Source: Crotophaga sulcirostris (taxonomy: Eukaryota; Chordata; Aves; Cuculiformes; Crotophagidae). Taken from it: a stretch of 64,000 nucleotides of DNA. The position numbers and the translations under genes are program-made. Positions 14,401-27,204 of this stretch are shown in pieces. The notes below the pieces were generated by a model. It searched no databases and had not been told where the DNA came from. It saw only the letters and a list, made by a program, of their open reading frames with translations. Within the stretch, counting starts at the first letter, position 1. Each line of letters opens with the position of its first letter. The stretch spans positions 618,685 to 682,684 of the forward strand of contig VYZB01000340.1 of NCBI GenBank assembly GCA_013397455.1, read 5' to 3'.

Positions 14401-17170
14401 TTGGATACGGGAAGTGTTCTTTGTATGTATTCTTTTACGTCCCACGTCTTAAACTTTCCAGCAGTGGATTTTTTGGGTTTTTTTCCCATGAGTATCAGCC
14501 CTGCTGGTTTTGGAGATGCCTATCAAAAAAATCAGTAAATTTGTATTTGCCATTATAGGTTTCTGATGTTCAAGTAAAATAGCTTGCTCTTTAAAAGTTT
14601 ATACAGGAACAAAGCCAAAAAGGAGAAAAAAAACCCCATAGTGTATAGGAAATAAGAACAAAGGCACAGGCTGGCTGTCATCAATTCACAAGTTGCAATT
14701 ACTGTTGCTTTTTCACTTCTGTGAAGAAGTTTGAAGGTTTGATTTCTGGAATACCAATTTGATTATTTTACAGACATGCATTAATATCAGCTCTTTCATT
14801 TGCTCATAATTACTTCATGGATCCATATCTGTCATGTTTCCTTGTCATTTGAGACAGCCTACATAATTTTTATTTAGCAACAAGTGATCAATACGATCAG
14901 GTAGTGCCCAGTGCAGCACATTTTAAAATGTATCTTCTGGAATGTGAGAACAGTTAAACAGTATCTACTAGGGTGTTTAAAATCTGTGTGTATGGCAAAG
15001 GTGGTGACTCCTGACATCCTTTCCTGAATGAAACATTCTATTTTAAAATGCTAGAAGGCAGGTGATGGTACTTCAGCACGAGGATATTAAACAGCAGCAC
15101 TCTGCCTGACATTATCCTTTGCTTTTGCAAAAAACACATGGAATAAAGGCTGTTTTGTCCTAATAATTGCATAATTAGATCTGCTTAATATGTTTCATGG
15201 ACGTTATTTCACTGTAAATGCCTCTTAAAGTGATCTAGAAAAATGAAGACATTTCTACAGATTTCATTTATGCATGTTAAGCAAAAGCTGAAGGAAACTG
15301 GCAGATACTGAATGTAGAGGCCAAATTACATGCTCTGTAATTCAGGCATTCAACTGATACGTAATTTACCTGATCAAATTTCAAATATCGAGCAGTTTGC
15401 AGAGTGCATCTTCTAGAGAATAAACATAAAGAAAAGACTGTGAGGTCATTGCTATTTGTTGTCCACCTACTATTTTAAAATTTTATTTTCAAAAAAATTG
15501 TATCAGTAATTTTCTACCAGTTTTGCATCTCTTTTATAATTTCCCACTAAAGGAAAGCAGATTTGGCAGCAGCTTGTTAAAAATAATAAAATAATTTAAA
15601 ATTAATAGGAAAGATAATCAACATAATTGGAGTAACAAACTTGTTGAAGGGCATATAAATAAAAGCATTCCACCCATTATATTCACAACAATATATAAAG
15701 TTCTTAAATTAATTTAATAAATACAGAGAGGGAGGAATGACTGTAGCACAGAGCATACAATGTTCCACTTTTGCTTTATCTAATAAGTTTTAAAATTATA
15801 TATCCAAGAGTCATACAACTCTCTAAAATAGATTACATCATATTAGTTATGCTGCATAAATTATGCTTATTATGTTTGCTGCATTCTGTTGTTACCAATA
15901 TGTTAGAAAACTCAGCCATATTTTTCTGAAAACTTTGTGATCTATACATTTGACATTTTTGTTCTTAGATACTTAATTTTATGCCATTATCTTCATCATT
16001 GCAATAAGTTTATATAGTTAATAATTTGGTTCTGTATTTGAGGAGAAAGGCTTGCATTTTAGCTGGAGTACTTCAGGAAAAAACATGAATAACTGGACTT
16101 CTGTACATTCAAGTTTCACAAGTGTAGTATAAATGAGATCAGATAGATGTCTCTGGTGTGCATATAAAGGGAGTTAAGTGCACCCACAAAGGAAAGAGTA
16201 TGGGATCCACATTTCTATGTTTCCTAGTTGCTGTCAAAAATAAAATCCTAATGAATTATTCTAGAGCAGTAAGGAAAATTGGCTGGCTTTTTATGCTCAT
16301 TTTAAAAGGGAATTCTATTAATCAATAAGAGTTTAGCGCAGGGTCTGTGAGTGTCAGCTTAATTTTCTTTGAATACCACAGGCAATATATTTTTTTTCTT
16401 TTTATATATACTTCAAAAATTCTCTCAAGGTCTGTGCAAAGGGCTGGAGTATGTACGAAACCACAGATCCTTGAGTGTAGACCCCATGGCTAAATCAAAT
16501 TGAATTGCTTTTAGTTTCTCATTGTGTAATATAAAATATTTATACCTGCAACAATTAAAGATCTGTATCGGTTGGTCCAATACGAATTATATCTGTCATA
16601 TAATTTAATTGTCTTTAATAGATGCACTTGCAAAATTAATATTAAAGCCTGAAAATCATACTGGAGAGCGTGCATGCCAGCAAAGCATACAGAAAGCAGC
16701 AAAGTAGTTCTGCTTACCAAGCTATTAATTCCTCTTAGCAGTACATTACTGAGGTACAAATAGGCTAACAAGCCTGTTACTGTCAGACAACTTGCACAGT
16801 AGAACATTTAGTGATATATAGAGAGAAAATCACATAGTAGTTCATAGATGTCTTTTACTGAAGGAAAGTGAAACTGCATCAAAGTCACCATTAACATCTT
16901 AAGAGAAACAGTGTTCAATTAGTAAATGTTACTGCAGCATTTGTGGAAGCAATAATTACTCACAGGGTCAAAGTCAAAGATTCAAAGGTGACCACTGCCC
17001 ATCAAAAGAAATTGAGACAGATATCCAAAGCAGAAGATCTCTCAAGTATCATGCAGCTTGATGCAATTTCTGAGAAAAGCATTCTTTTTTATCAGGTTCA
17101 AGTTTTAGCTGATGTGTATAGTAATGTGTTGTGAAAACAGTCATGTGTTGTCTGTCCTCCCAGTTCTTAC

Positions 17171-17289
17171 CACTCTATCTGTCTTGATGCGACAGCAACA
17201 ACATCCTTTATAAATTTCAGTTCTTTTTCTACGTGACCTGCCATCATCAAATCCTTGGTATCTAGGGCTTGAACACGCTTCTCCTGAAG
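17171..17289 (-). CDS. candidate internal coding exon, unidentified
   Basis: On the minus strand a 119 bp segment lies between a plausible acceptor (TTTTGCCAGCAG just before it) and a strong donor (GTAAGAAC just after it). Starting at the CTT codon, one frame is open for 39 codons and leaves two bases at the donor. The peptide reads LQEKRVQALDTKDLMMAGHV and continues EKELKFIKDVVAVASRQIE. It looks helical and charged, and its codons favour purines in first position as real exons do. The same frame meets a TAA just upstream of the acceptor, as expected if that part is intron. I do not recognise the protein. No partner exon was found. Another frame of the same strand is also open, so a chance origin remains possible. 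Confidence 0.27.
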
Positions 17290-20200
17290 CTGCTGGCAAA
17301 ACACTTACTGGCTTAACTGGGATCATGGTAAGGGCAACCTACCATTTAATAATGCAGGCCAGAAAATATCAGGCTGCTTTTGCACTTGTCAGATCCAGGT
17401 ACTGCTCCTGCAGGCAGAAATCTCACAGCAGTTTATGAAGAAGAAGAGCTCTTCCAGACCTCGTGTGCTTTACCACAGAGAGAGGAGGGGCAAGGGCTGA
17501 CCAGGCATGTCAAGATAAATATTCCTACCACGCAGTGCAGATGATGGCATGGCTGGTGAGCATGTGGCTTAGGGGAGCCAGCCTACAGCACTGCCCGGGC
17601 TGCGCAGCCAGGGAGCGGTGTGCCTGTCTGTAGCACCGTGCCCTTGCTGCCAGGACCCCAGTGGAGTCCTGCACTTTGAATTCAGAGGATCAAAAAGCAA
17701 AACAGGTGTTGTCGATCAGATATTACCACAGCCAACATGAGGACTCCCTCCCTGGGGTGTCTCCTCAACATGATGATAACGAAACCCCAACAGAGGTAGT
17801 TCATCTCCTATACAAATTTTGTTGCAGAGTTGGAGGGGACAGTGAGCTTGACATTGCTTTGAGGAGTGGATCCGGATCAGGTGTTCTTGTTTTTGAGGGA
17901 ATCAGACTTTTCCTGGGAGGTGCTTGTTCTTAGAAAGCCCTTCTTCGTGCTGACTCTTTCCTCTTAGAGACAAGGCCTGGGTTAAACACCCCAAACCCTC
18001 ACACCCTTCGCTGTTCACATCAGCTACATGGCTAGGAGAGGGCACGGAATTTGGGGCTACTCTATTCGTTTCTCTTGAGGTGATTTCTTAATCCCAGTTT
18101 TCAGTGCTATAAATCCTATCAGTATCTCTTTAAATGAGGTATAGTCGTTGTAACAATCATTCTCACATCTGATTTACTGTACTTCCTCCCACCCAACTAC
18201 TGGTACAAGTAATAGGCAAAACTGAAAGAAATTAAAAGCATATTTTTTCTGTTCACTTGGTGTGTTTGACAGCATTTTGTATCTATTCAGCCTCACTGTT
18301 TCCTCAGTGCAGTCATTTAGCTTCTTCCCATTTGTGCAGGCTTAGTGGCAGCTGAAAGGAGAAAACATCTTAAACCAAGAGAAATAATAAAGTAATGTCA
18401 TAAAGACTGGCAGGCTAAGTAGCTGAATCTCTTAGGGACTCTCGATTTTATTGATTATATTGAGTCAACAGTATTTGTCTTATAAAAATATAGTCTGTAT
18501 ACATCTTGATAGCTTAAATTATACCTTACAATTATACAATTAATTTGCGCTGTTGCTCTGAACTGCTTTCTAAGCATTTATCTCCCCCATATTTTAACTG
18601 AAGTTGTGGCACCATTTCATTATTCCTTTAGCAGATCCATCTGAAGAGGCTCACATCCTGCCCACAGACACTTGTTCTTTCCCACTCCCTGCCCGAAGCG
18701 TGCCCAGTTGTGCTGACTTGGCTCTTTCTGTGGCCACGCTCCAAACCACAGCTTTCACCAGACTGGCTTTTTCAGAAACATGCAGAGACAAGCTAAGCAG
18801 GCCTTTTAAAAAAATCTTTCCCCTTTTTTTGTGTGTGTGCATAGTCCTATTTTCTTTGAATGAACTATTTCACAGTTCCATTCCAAAACACATTGGATAA
18901 CTTGTTGATTGTCACGACATGGGGCTTTTGAGGTTGATATAGGAAACCATCTAGAACTAGGAGCAAGACTAACTTCCAGTAAGAGCCTTTTAAATCAGAT
19001 CTGCAGCCAAAGGTATGTTATGAAGTTTGATTAGTTTACCTGATCTAAATGTTGGATTCAGAAAATTCGATCCAATTATTAACAAATCAATAACCTCTTG
19101 TGAGGGGAAAAGTATATGCAAGATTTTTTGCAATCAATTTTGATATGGTGTTTCTCTTCAATATTGCTGCAGAACAGATGGGCTGGTTATCAGTATAATT
19201 CAGTACTATCAGTATAATTTCCATTATGGCAGCACTTATAAAGCAAATGAAAGTTGTTGACTTCGTCGAAGTAAGCACTGGCTGAGTAAGACCTTGTTTT
19301 AATAGTAGGAAGCAAAGGTGAATCCCTGTCCTTAGCATTCACAGGGCAGCTGTCAAAATGAGTTCAGCAGGGTGTTGAAACAGATAAAACCCAAATTTGG
19401 GATGGTGAGCTAACAAATCTACTTAAATATAACATTTTTTGATATAACATGTGGTAGAGAAGTTTTATGGCATAGGACACTTTTCAGCAATGGAATAGCA
19501 TCGTGCAGTCCTCTGGGTGTTCTTCAGGTTTCCCGTGTAAGGCAGTTCTGTGGCTATGGTCTAAAGTCCTATAGGCTTCAGTGCAGGTCAAACTTTCGTG
19601 GAGCTTCATGGAAGACAATTTGCATGGTTCTTGCTATATTCATGTAAATATTAACATTGTGTCTTATAATGCAATGTTGCCTTATGAAGAAAGCAGTAGT
19701 AGTAACAGTTTGGGTACACTTCAGATGAAAATGGGTATGAGCTTCCCCTTGCTTTTAGTGGATTCTGGGATAAGGCCCTGTGGGAAATGCTTCCTAACAT
19801 GGGAAACTCCCTTTCCTGGGACTCTGCACGTCATCTCAGCCTTTTGTGTTCAGTCTCCCTTGAAGATAGTTGTAGTACTACTTGGATGGATTCCTCATGT
19901 GCCTGTTGTGCAGTGAGTGCCTTCTTATCAAACTCCTGATTCCCAGACAGGACAAAGCTGTCTAGACACTAACTGCTTTGTATTAAACCCCTCAGTGTCT
20001 GATCTGAGCACAGGGGGTTATGTGCTTTAGTGCACAAGAACAGATATGTATTTATAATGTAATCTTGACATTCACTTCTGATTTCTCTTGTTCTCCTTGG
20101 ATCTCATGTCTCCTGTACCTGATCTCGTACAGGTATGTTATGTGTGAGAAGAGGCAGGCATTTGTTGGTATGCACACACACGTGCTTTCAGTAAGAGGCA

Positions 20201-23200
20201 GAAAGAACAGTGTGTGCCTCCTTTGACATGCTGCCAGATAGCAGGGGCCACAAAAGCAAGGGAGGATGTTAAAAATCTCCTGGTGCCTTCCCTCACTCAG
20301 CTCATTGCCTGACTCCGTGTCTGCACACTAGGTGCAATCAGCAAAGTGTGTCCAAGCCTGACACCACAGCCCTAGTGATGGACTCGAATTTTTGTCCTAA
20401 CTCTTAATCGTGAGTGCACAACTCTCAGATGAGCCCTTTCAGTAACTGTTTACATTTTAAACAACCAAATCAGTAAAAGGTGGATTTTGGACAGATAATT
20501 ATTGTATAGTGATGAGATTCTGAAGTGAATAGGACTGTTGATAAGTAAATTTGAAATGTCCACTCTTAGTTTATACATGAACAGTCTCACACGGGGCTGC
20601 AATTTAACCAGTTCATAAATACTTCAGTCTTCACTGTTTCATGCAATGAAACGGTTTATTCTGATCTTTGCAAGCCAGGCCCCTGTGGGACCAATAGATA
20701 ATTTTTCACAAAGGTAAGAAAACAGTTGTACTGGCTTTTTTCCAGATTAATCTCTTTGATTCAGGAATTTTTATTTTTCTTATATGCTTATGCTATGAAA
20801 AGCAGATAATAGAATGTGAAATTACTACTTGGATATTTGGGGGAAAAAATATTGGTATGAATACATTATTCCTGATTAAAAAATGGAGCAGGATGAGTTT
20901 GTTAGGCACCATAGTGGAGATGTGACTGCTGAAAACATTTTTAGTTGTTAACAAGACACGCAGTTTCTTTGCAAGTCATTCCTTTGTAAAGTAGGTATGA
21001 TAATACTTTACCAGGTAGCAAAAGGCTGTCTTCTTTGAGATAAAAGTGCAGGAGTTGCCCACTTGATATATTTAGAAAGCACTACCGACATAAATTGATA
21101 GAAATTTCATCTGGTGGTGTCCATAAATGTTTCTGTCTATGCTGAGGAAGGGGGAATTATCCTCACAGAAGGGCAGACATATTCATTGATTCTCTTGTGT
21201 CAATTTGCTGGGACTCTTAAGAAGTCTAGTGAAAGAGACTCTGCATGCAAAAATCAGTGAAGGCACCTAGGGAACCTGGCCACTAATGTGCTCACTTTAA
21301 AATCTCTTCTTCAACCATCTTTTCCATTTTTTTAGATTTAAACCGTAAAATTACAGCAGTAGTCAAGCAAGGGCAGACTTAATAAAGACCTAATAACAGA
21401 TGCAGATTTGCTTTAGCTTCCAAAAATTAAGGTTTCATAATTGAAAATATATGGAAGACATTGCCACTGGTGAGACTTTCTTTAAGACAATTGTAAAGAA
21501 GTACTTGAAAGTGCAACTTTCTAACAATTCTGCACTTACTTGTATTTTAGTTTTGAAGCACTGAGATAACCAGCTAGCCTGAACAGTGCCATGTGTGCCC
21601 TACTGCATTGCACATGAGATTGAAAGAGGAGAAGTCATATCCACAAGTAGCAGAGAGACGTGGAAATCAGCTCAGATATTGAAAATTGTATCTCAAAAGG
21701 GTATTGCTATAATATTAATTCAATGGCACAATTTCTATTTTACTGATTTCAGTTCCAAATTCTATTAGCGGTTAGATATCGAATAGGATCAACCATTATA
21801 ATTTTTTCTTTAGAACTGCCAGTTTTCTGAATACAATATGAATATTTTCCCCCTGTCCTTCAAGGGTGAAATAATGTATTTTTTGCTTTCTAGATTTTTC
21901 ACTTATGTTTGGTGGTCTAACAAGTAGCTTTAACTATGTGTCTTCAAATGGGTTACATTGAAAATAAAAGAGGCTGCACTTGAATTTCCAAAGTAGTGTG
22001 CCATTAATTCAATTTTGAATAGTCAGTTGGTTATGAAAAGATGAGATTTCCATGGAACTGCAGGCTAGGGAACTGCATAGCTCCTGGTCGCATGGGTATG
22101 GCACCTGCACCCGTGCCCCAAGGGAATTCAGACAAAGCTTATGTGCTTGAAATTTTTTCAGAGACATTGAAATCTGTGAACAGATCAAAACAGTATTGGA
22201 TATTCAATAATAGAGATTCCTCCAAACAAAACATTTTAAATTAATGTTTTTATACTTAAATTGAAGTGGTCTTATTCATGCAGCTGTGATGTGTCATGAA
22301 CAGGAAAATAACAATTGAGAACAGGAATCCTAGTAACTGTTTCCGGCACAGAAGGGGACACTGTGATTAGCATTTCTCTTACAGAGAAATTCTATAAAAT
22401 ACGAGAGGAATAAAATAAAGATGTGCCCAAGTAAAGGGAGGTGGGGATCTACCAAACCTTCCCTAAACCTACAAAAGCAAAAGATTCAGACATCTGACTG
22501 AGTATTCTGCAGGTTGGTTTCAAATGATTTTTGTATGATTTTCATTTGCTTTTTAGCAAAAGGTTATGGAACCTCACAGTCAAATCTTTGAGGTATTTAC
22601 TAGTAGGCAAATATGATGTAATAGTTCCCTGATGTCCATCTAGAAGACATAAATATGGATCTTTCTCATCAACACCTAAAACTACCTAAATGCTACAGCT
22701 CTGCCCATTACTGACTTGTGAAAAGCATCTCTTAAAAATCATATTAATGAGGCTAGAGGGTAAACTAAGAATCCAGGAGGATCTTTTAGGTGTTTTTTAT
22801 CCATTCAAAAGCAGGTTAGATATAATATTAATGAGAATGCTCACGGGAGGTTTTAAAACACGTGCAGTAAAACTCACTTGGTTTTCCTCAAACATTTATG
22901 CATCAAAAGGGACCTGGACAAACCAGAATTATAACAATCTTGCGTCAGCTGGAGACTTTTTCAGGACACTGCTTTATAGCTTTTTGCTCTCTCTATTAAA
23001 ACAAGAATAACCCAAAAAGTCGTGTTGCACTGGTAATGGCACCGTTAAATGAAGAAAAGAGCTTAGTATATAGCAAGAATAAAATATATTGGACAGATGT
23101 AGTGTGGTAATAAGATATGAGTAGCATATGCTGTTAAGAGAGGAAAAAAATGTAAGCTCTTTGCCCAAGAAGTAAGCATAAATCTGAATTGAGAGCCTAA

Positions 23201-23899
23201 AGATCCTTATTTTCAGGAAGACGACATTGATTCATGTAGATTAATAAGAACATATTTATATATCATCTTCTTGTAAAACCTGAGATCTGTTTTGGTGGAG
23301 GACTTAGTGATTTAGCATTTATATGAAGCAGATTATCTTTTGAATCACTAAGGCATTACTTTAAATTGTTCCAAGTTTACATCGCTGTAACTAAGGCTTA
23401 GTCTGGAGAGCTGATTTGATTTCCCTGTGTGTTAGCGTGGACTAGATTGCTCATCACAAAATGGCCCATTCCCCACCTACTCTGCTCATGGTGTTCTTTC
23501 ACTTGCCACTGGTGTACTACAGGGGTTAAAGATACCTTTTCCAATACCAAAGTTAGTTATGTAGGCAGAATGTTGGAATTTGTTTCCCTAAACTGCAACC
23601 AAAAGCTTGCTAGATAACCTCGAGCAGGGAATGGCTTTCACTGTTTTCAGTCTGCAGAAATAACAAGAATTAGTGCATTTTCCACTGAGCTGTTTAACAA
23701 TTTTATAAAATATTGTTGTTATAAGAAACAGAAAAACATTCATCTGTTAACATCTTCTTTAATTCTTAGCTATAATTACAAACTTCTATAACTGTGATGT
23801 ATTTTTGTATTGATGACTTAAAGCAGTCCTTTTTATTTAACAAAATATTTGATGCAATGGTGTACTTAATTTCTAGAAGGATGTATATTTCTAATTTCA
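17290..23899. other. unique non-coding DNA, no gene recognised
   Basis: The part around 17.4-17.9 kb is richer in G, C and CpG than its surroundings, but I could not assign it to a gene or repeat. The rest is AT-rich. Open frames up to about 111 codons (near 19.6 kb) have no recognisable motif. A 13 bp direct repeat (TATCAGTATAATT) occurs at 19188 and 19207. Confidence 0.5.
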
Positions 23900-23904
23900 G
23901 TGCT
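23900..23904. repeat. target site duplication of the ERVL LTR, left copy
   Basis: GTGCT stands directly before the TG of the LTR. It is repeated exactly after the terminal CA at 24729-24733. A 5 bp duplication is usual for ERVL-type insertions. Confidence 0.8.
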
Positions 23905-24728
23905 TGTGGTGGGTTGAGCTTGGCCAGCTGCCAGCCGCCCACCCAGCCGCTCTTTCACTCCCCCTCCTCAGTAGGATGGGGCAGGAAATAAGATGAAGAA
24001 GCTTGTGGGACGAGATAAAGACAGGGATGTCACTTACCAGTTGCCATCATGAGCAAAATAGACTCAACTTGGAGAAAATGAATATCATTTGTTGCCAGTT
24101 AAAAATAGGTTTTGATAGTGAGAAACAGAGACAAATGGAAACACCACCCCCCTCCGACCTCCTCCTTCTTTCCAGGCTCAACTTCACTCCTTCATACCTG
24201 GCTCCTCTGCCTCCCCCACCCCAGGTGGTGCAGGGGGATGGAGAGTGGGGAATGGGGGTTGTGGTCAGTCCATGACATCTCCTCTCTTGCTCCTTCCTCC
24301 TCACATGTCTCCCCTGCCTGTGTGGGTCTTTCCACTTACTGCAGTCCTTCAGGATAAACCTGCTTCTGTGTAGGGTCTTCACAAGCTGCAGTGTGGATAC
24401 CTGCTCCACCATGATCTTTTCCATGGGCTTGAGAGGAGTCTCTGTTCTGGCACCTGGAGCACCCCTCCTCCTTCTCTCACCTTGGTGCTCGCAGAGCCAC
24501 TTCTCTCACTTTTCCCCCCTCACTCATCACTTTGCTTGTGTCATGGTTTTGCCCTTTCTCAAATCCACTTTCCCTGCTGCCTTCGCTGTGGGGCTCAGCG
24601 TGCCCTTTAGGGATGGATTGGAGCCAGCTGGAACTGGCCGTGTCTGGCATGGGGCAGCCCCGGCCTCTCCTCTCAGAGGCTGCCCTGCAGCGCCCACTGC
24701 CAGCGCCCGGGCACTCGCACCCCATACA
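23905..24728 (-). mobile_element. solo LTR, ERVL-like endogenous retrovirus
   Basis: The 824 bp element begins TGTGGTGGGTTGAGC and ends CCCCATACA on the plus strand, giving TG...CA termini with a perfect GTGCT target duplication on both sides. It is GC-rich compared with its surroundings. Read on the minus strand, the part near 24040-24120 matches from memory the polyadenylation region of an LTR family common in bird genomes (CTCCAAGTTGAGTCTATTTT, then a GGCAACTGGTAAGTGACATC-like stretch). That sets its orientation as minus. The usual AATAAA site appears changed to AACAAA. No gag, pol or env sequence lies on either side, so this is a solo LTR left by recombination. Open frames inside it on both strands are not genes. 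The ERVL assignment rests on recalled sequence and on the 5 bp duplication. Confidence 0.85.
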
Positions 24729-24733
24729 GTGCT
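24729..24733. repeat. target site duplication of the ERVL LTR, right copy
   Basis: GTGCT directly after the terminal CA of the LTR, identical to 23900-23904. Confidence 0.8.
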
Positions 24734-25196
24734 TTGTTTTTTTTAGAAAGTGTTTAAAATAAAAAGTTCTTAATATATCTGATTATCACAGTATAAAGCA
24801 GCAATTTAAAGAGCCTTAGGTAATATGGATGGTGTGTAGGGAATGATGTGTAGGCAAACCAAATAGAAAATTCAGTAATGTAAGCTTTTTCGGCAGTTGC
24901 ATCCTGCTTTTTTCTCATGAGAGGGAAAGAGTGTAGGGCAGACCTGGATAAAAGATGAAACCCTGATCTGAAATTTCAAAGTTAGCCTGCATTTCTTCTC
25001 TTTAAAACCTAATCTATTTTATTCTGATGTCTTTAGAGATTTTGTTCTACTGATTTTTAAAAGTGTCACAGAAAATTTCTAGGTGAAGCCAAATTTTTAG
25101 TGAAGTGAAGCATTTAGAAAAGCTATATTTTGATAAATTTCATAGTGTTTCAGTTCATAAAAATGCTTTTTTAATTATTATTCTCCTGAAGTTGTT

Positions 25197-25433
25197 TTAG
25201 AGGAAATGTTTGACAGTATAGATCTTGTCTTGTCCTCCAAAAGTTTCCCTTGAAGGGAACACCAGGCAGGACATCTCCTTCTTCACAAATGGAGGTTTGA
25301 CCATATCTTCAGATATGAGTTGCTCTGCGATGTATTGCTGTAGCTTATTTTCCAGTTTAACCGCAACTTGATAGCAATGCTGAGTTCCTTCCCATACTGC
25401 AGAAGCATACATATAGAGAACAAAACGGTTCAC
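25197..25433 (-). CDS. open frame with protein-like codon use, unidentified
   Basis: A minus-strand frame of about 80 codons ends in TAA. No ATG starts it: the frame opens at a GTG, and a TAG lies a few codons upstream. The peptide has a charged, helical middle (VAVKLENKLQQYIAEQLISE) followed by VKPPFVKKEM. First codon positions favour G and A, as in real coding sequence. A pyrimidine-rich stretch ending TTCTGCAG inside the frame could be a splice acceptor, which would make the rest a last exon, and an AATAAA lies about 180 bp past the stop. I recognise no domain. With many similar-length frames in 64 kb this may be chance. An eroded processed pseudogene is another option. Confidence 0.2.
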   Translation of the reverse strand: MNRFVLYMYASAVWEGTQHCYQVAVKLENKLQQYIAEQLISEDMVKPPFVKKEMSCLVFPSRETFGGQDKIYTVKHFL

Positions 25434-26290
25434 ATTTTGAGAGAGGGCCTACAGCAATGGCAAACTATGCAGTTGCATGTTTTTCAGATTCCTCCTGGCA
25501 GCTGCATCTGTGTAAGTCCATAGAAGCCTACATGTAGCCTACAGATACATAAGAATGAACATTGTGCCTGATTAAACTCTGATTTCTATGAAACCAATCC
25601 CAAAGCAAATATCCAAGAAAACCGTGGAATTCCAAAAGAAAGTTAAACACCACGAAAAAGTGTGATTTTGATATCTTGGCACTATCCTGATGACAATAAT
25701 GAGATAACATATGCAAGGGATATGTACAATTTGTAATGCAGTTTAACTATCTGAATAGACTTACACACGACATAACACGGTGTACTCATCCTTTTTAGCA
25801 GGGAAATTTCACCATTTAAAGAAGCTATCACCATGCTATTCATTGTGTTGTGGCACTGAAATGCAAGGTGGAGATGTGAATTGTATTGTGCTTATTTTCA
25901 GTTAATGCCTTTTCTTTGTGGCTGTCTTGATTTTTCAATACAACATTCTTTTGATTACTGATAACTAGGTAATCACCATACAAATTCTTCTAAGAAATCT
26001 CTGATTTTACTGCAGATCTGTGATGCAGTTTCAATAGATTGGCCACTGTTGCTTAGTGCAACTTTTTATTAGATTTTTTTTCTATATACCTTTTCATCAT
26101 GCATAGCTCCATTATTTACTACAGTGAAGAGACAATAATGAGCAGTACAAGAGAAGGAGATCTGCACTATGGTGCAGTGATGGCAGGAGATCAACCTGTT
26201 AGCTTTGGAGAACTGTGGTCTGCACTATAGGAACCTCTGCCTTGAGCAAGTCAGCCTGTGAAATAGCAGTATTGATTCAGAGCTAAACAC

Positions 26291-26324
26291 TTATTTATTT
26301 ATTTATTTGGTTATTTATTTATTA
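26291..26324. repeat. simple repeat, (TTTA)n
   Basis: About eight TTTA units, interrupted once by GG. An ordinary AT-rich microsatellite. Confidence 0.85.
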
Positions 26325-27095
26325 ATCTTATTCATCAGCTCTGGCTTCAGGCTTGGTCAAAAGCCTCAAATTACCATTCATTGCCTTCCATGTATTTGAC
26401 TTAATCATATTCCTTTAGCCAGAATGCTGCAAAAGGAGGAAAATGTTAAGAAAAGTAGCTCCTGAAGGTAGACTAATAGCTTGTATACAGACAATTAAAC
26501 TTACAAGGATATGCATATGGTGCAGACTGACTCTTGCCAAAGTTTCACAAGCAGGCGTTTCCAGTTTCTGGACAAAAATGTTGCACCATGCTGTGTCAAT
26601 CTGTCTGCATCTGAGGCTGACTGTCTTTTGGATGCATGGTTATTCTTTAATATCGGGACCTTTACTCAGGCAGAATTACTGTGCAACATATTGTGCATCG
26701 CTGTGCCTTGCTCAAAATGCTTAGGGCTAAATGCAATGCTGGCAGGAAAATTAATGTGTCCCTTTTCTGCTTTATTTTATTTTAATTAAGGAAAGTAGTA
26801 AAGTTGTTCAAAACAGCTTGCATTAAATATATAAAATGCAGCCCCCCAAATAACTCTCTTAAACATGCTCACAATCAATATGTTATATGCCAAAGTGGTA
26901 AAATAACTAAAGGAAGAATATTGCACTATGTTGTCCTGGATGAATTTAAGAAGTATGTTGTAAAGCTGTATTTATAAAGTCATCTCTCCTGCTAAGTAGG
27001 TGTGCTGCCTGCAAATTTTAGGAAAGTACATGAACCTTGGATATGTATCTAAACTCACTGTGTGAGGTTCTTGACGTTGGTCCATTGCTGAGAAT

Positions 27096-27142
27096 CTATG
27101 TACATATGTGTATATGTATACGTACATAAACATATATGTATG
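27096..27142. repeat. alternating purine-pyrimidine AT/GT-rich simple repeat
   Basis: A stretch of TATG, TACA and TATA units (for example ATGTGTATATGTATACGTAC). It is degenerate, strongly alternating and partly self-complementary. Confidence 0.6.
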
Positions 27143-27204
27143 AACAAAGTAATGTGAACCTGTTGCACACTACAGCAGCATGCCTCAATCTTCATCTGAG
27201 CACA

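Larger units (their letters stand above)
1..17170. other. unique non-coding AT-rich DNA, no gene recognised
   Basis: I see no gene here. Open frames are short (the longest is about 130 codons, near 6.1 kb), overlap frames on the other strand, and show no domain or motif I recognise. Codon use is AT-driven and unlike a conserved protein. Apart from the simple repeats and hairpin listed separately, I see no transposon. The stretch could be intergenic or intronic. Conserved non-coding elements may exist but cannot be recognised without a comparison to other genomes. Confidence 0.6.
24734..27204. other. unique AT-rich DNA
   Basis: Apart from the unidentified minus-strand frame at 25.2 kb and the TTTA microsatellite, I see nothing recognisable. 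Overlapping plus-strand frames near 26.4-26.8 kb show no motif. Confidence 0.5.

Noticed and set aside
24047..24762. Overlapping open frames of 76-125 codons on both strands
   Set aside because: They lie within the ERVL-like LTR (the last runs slightly past it), where high GC removes stop codons by chance.
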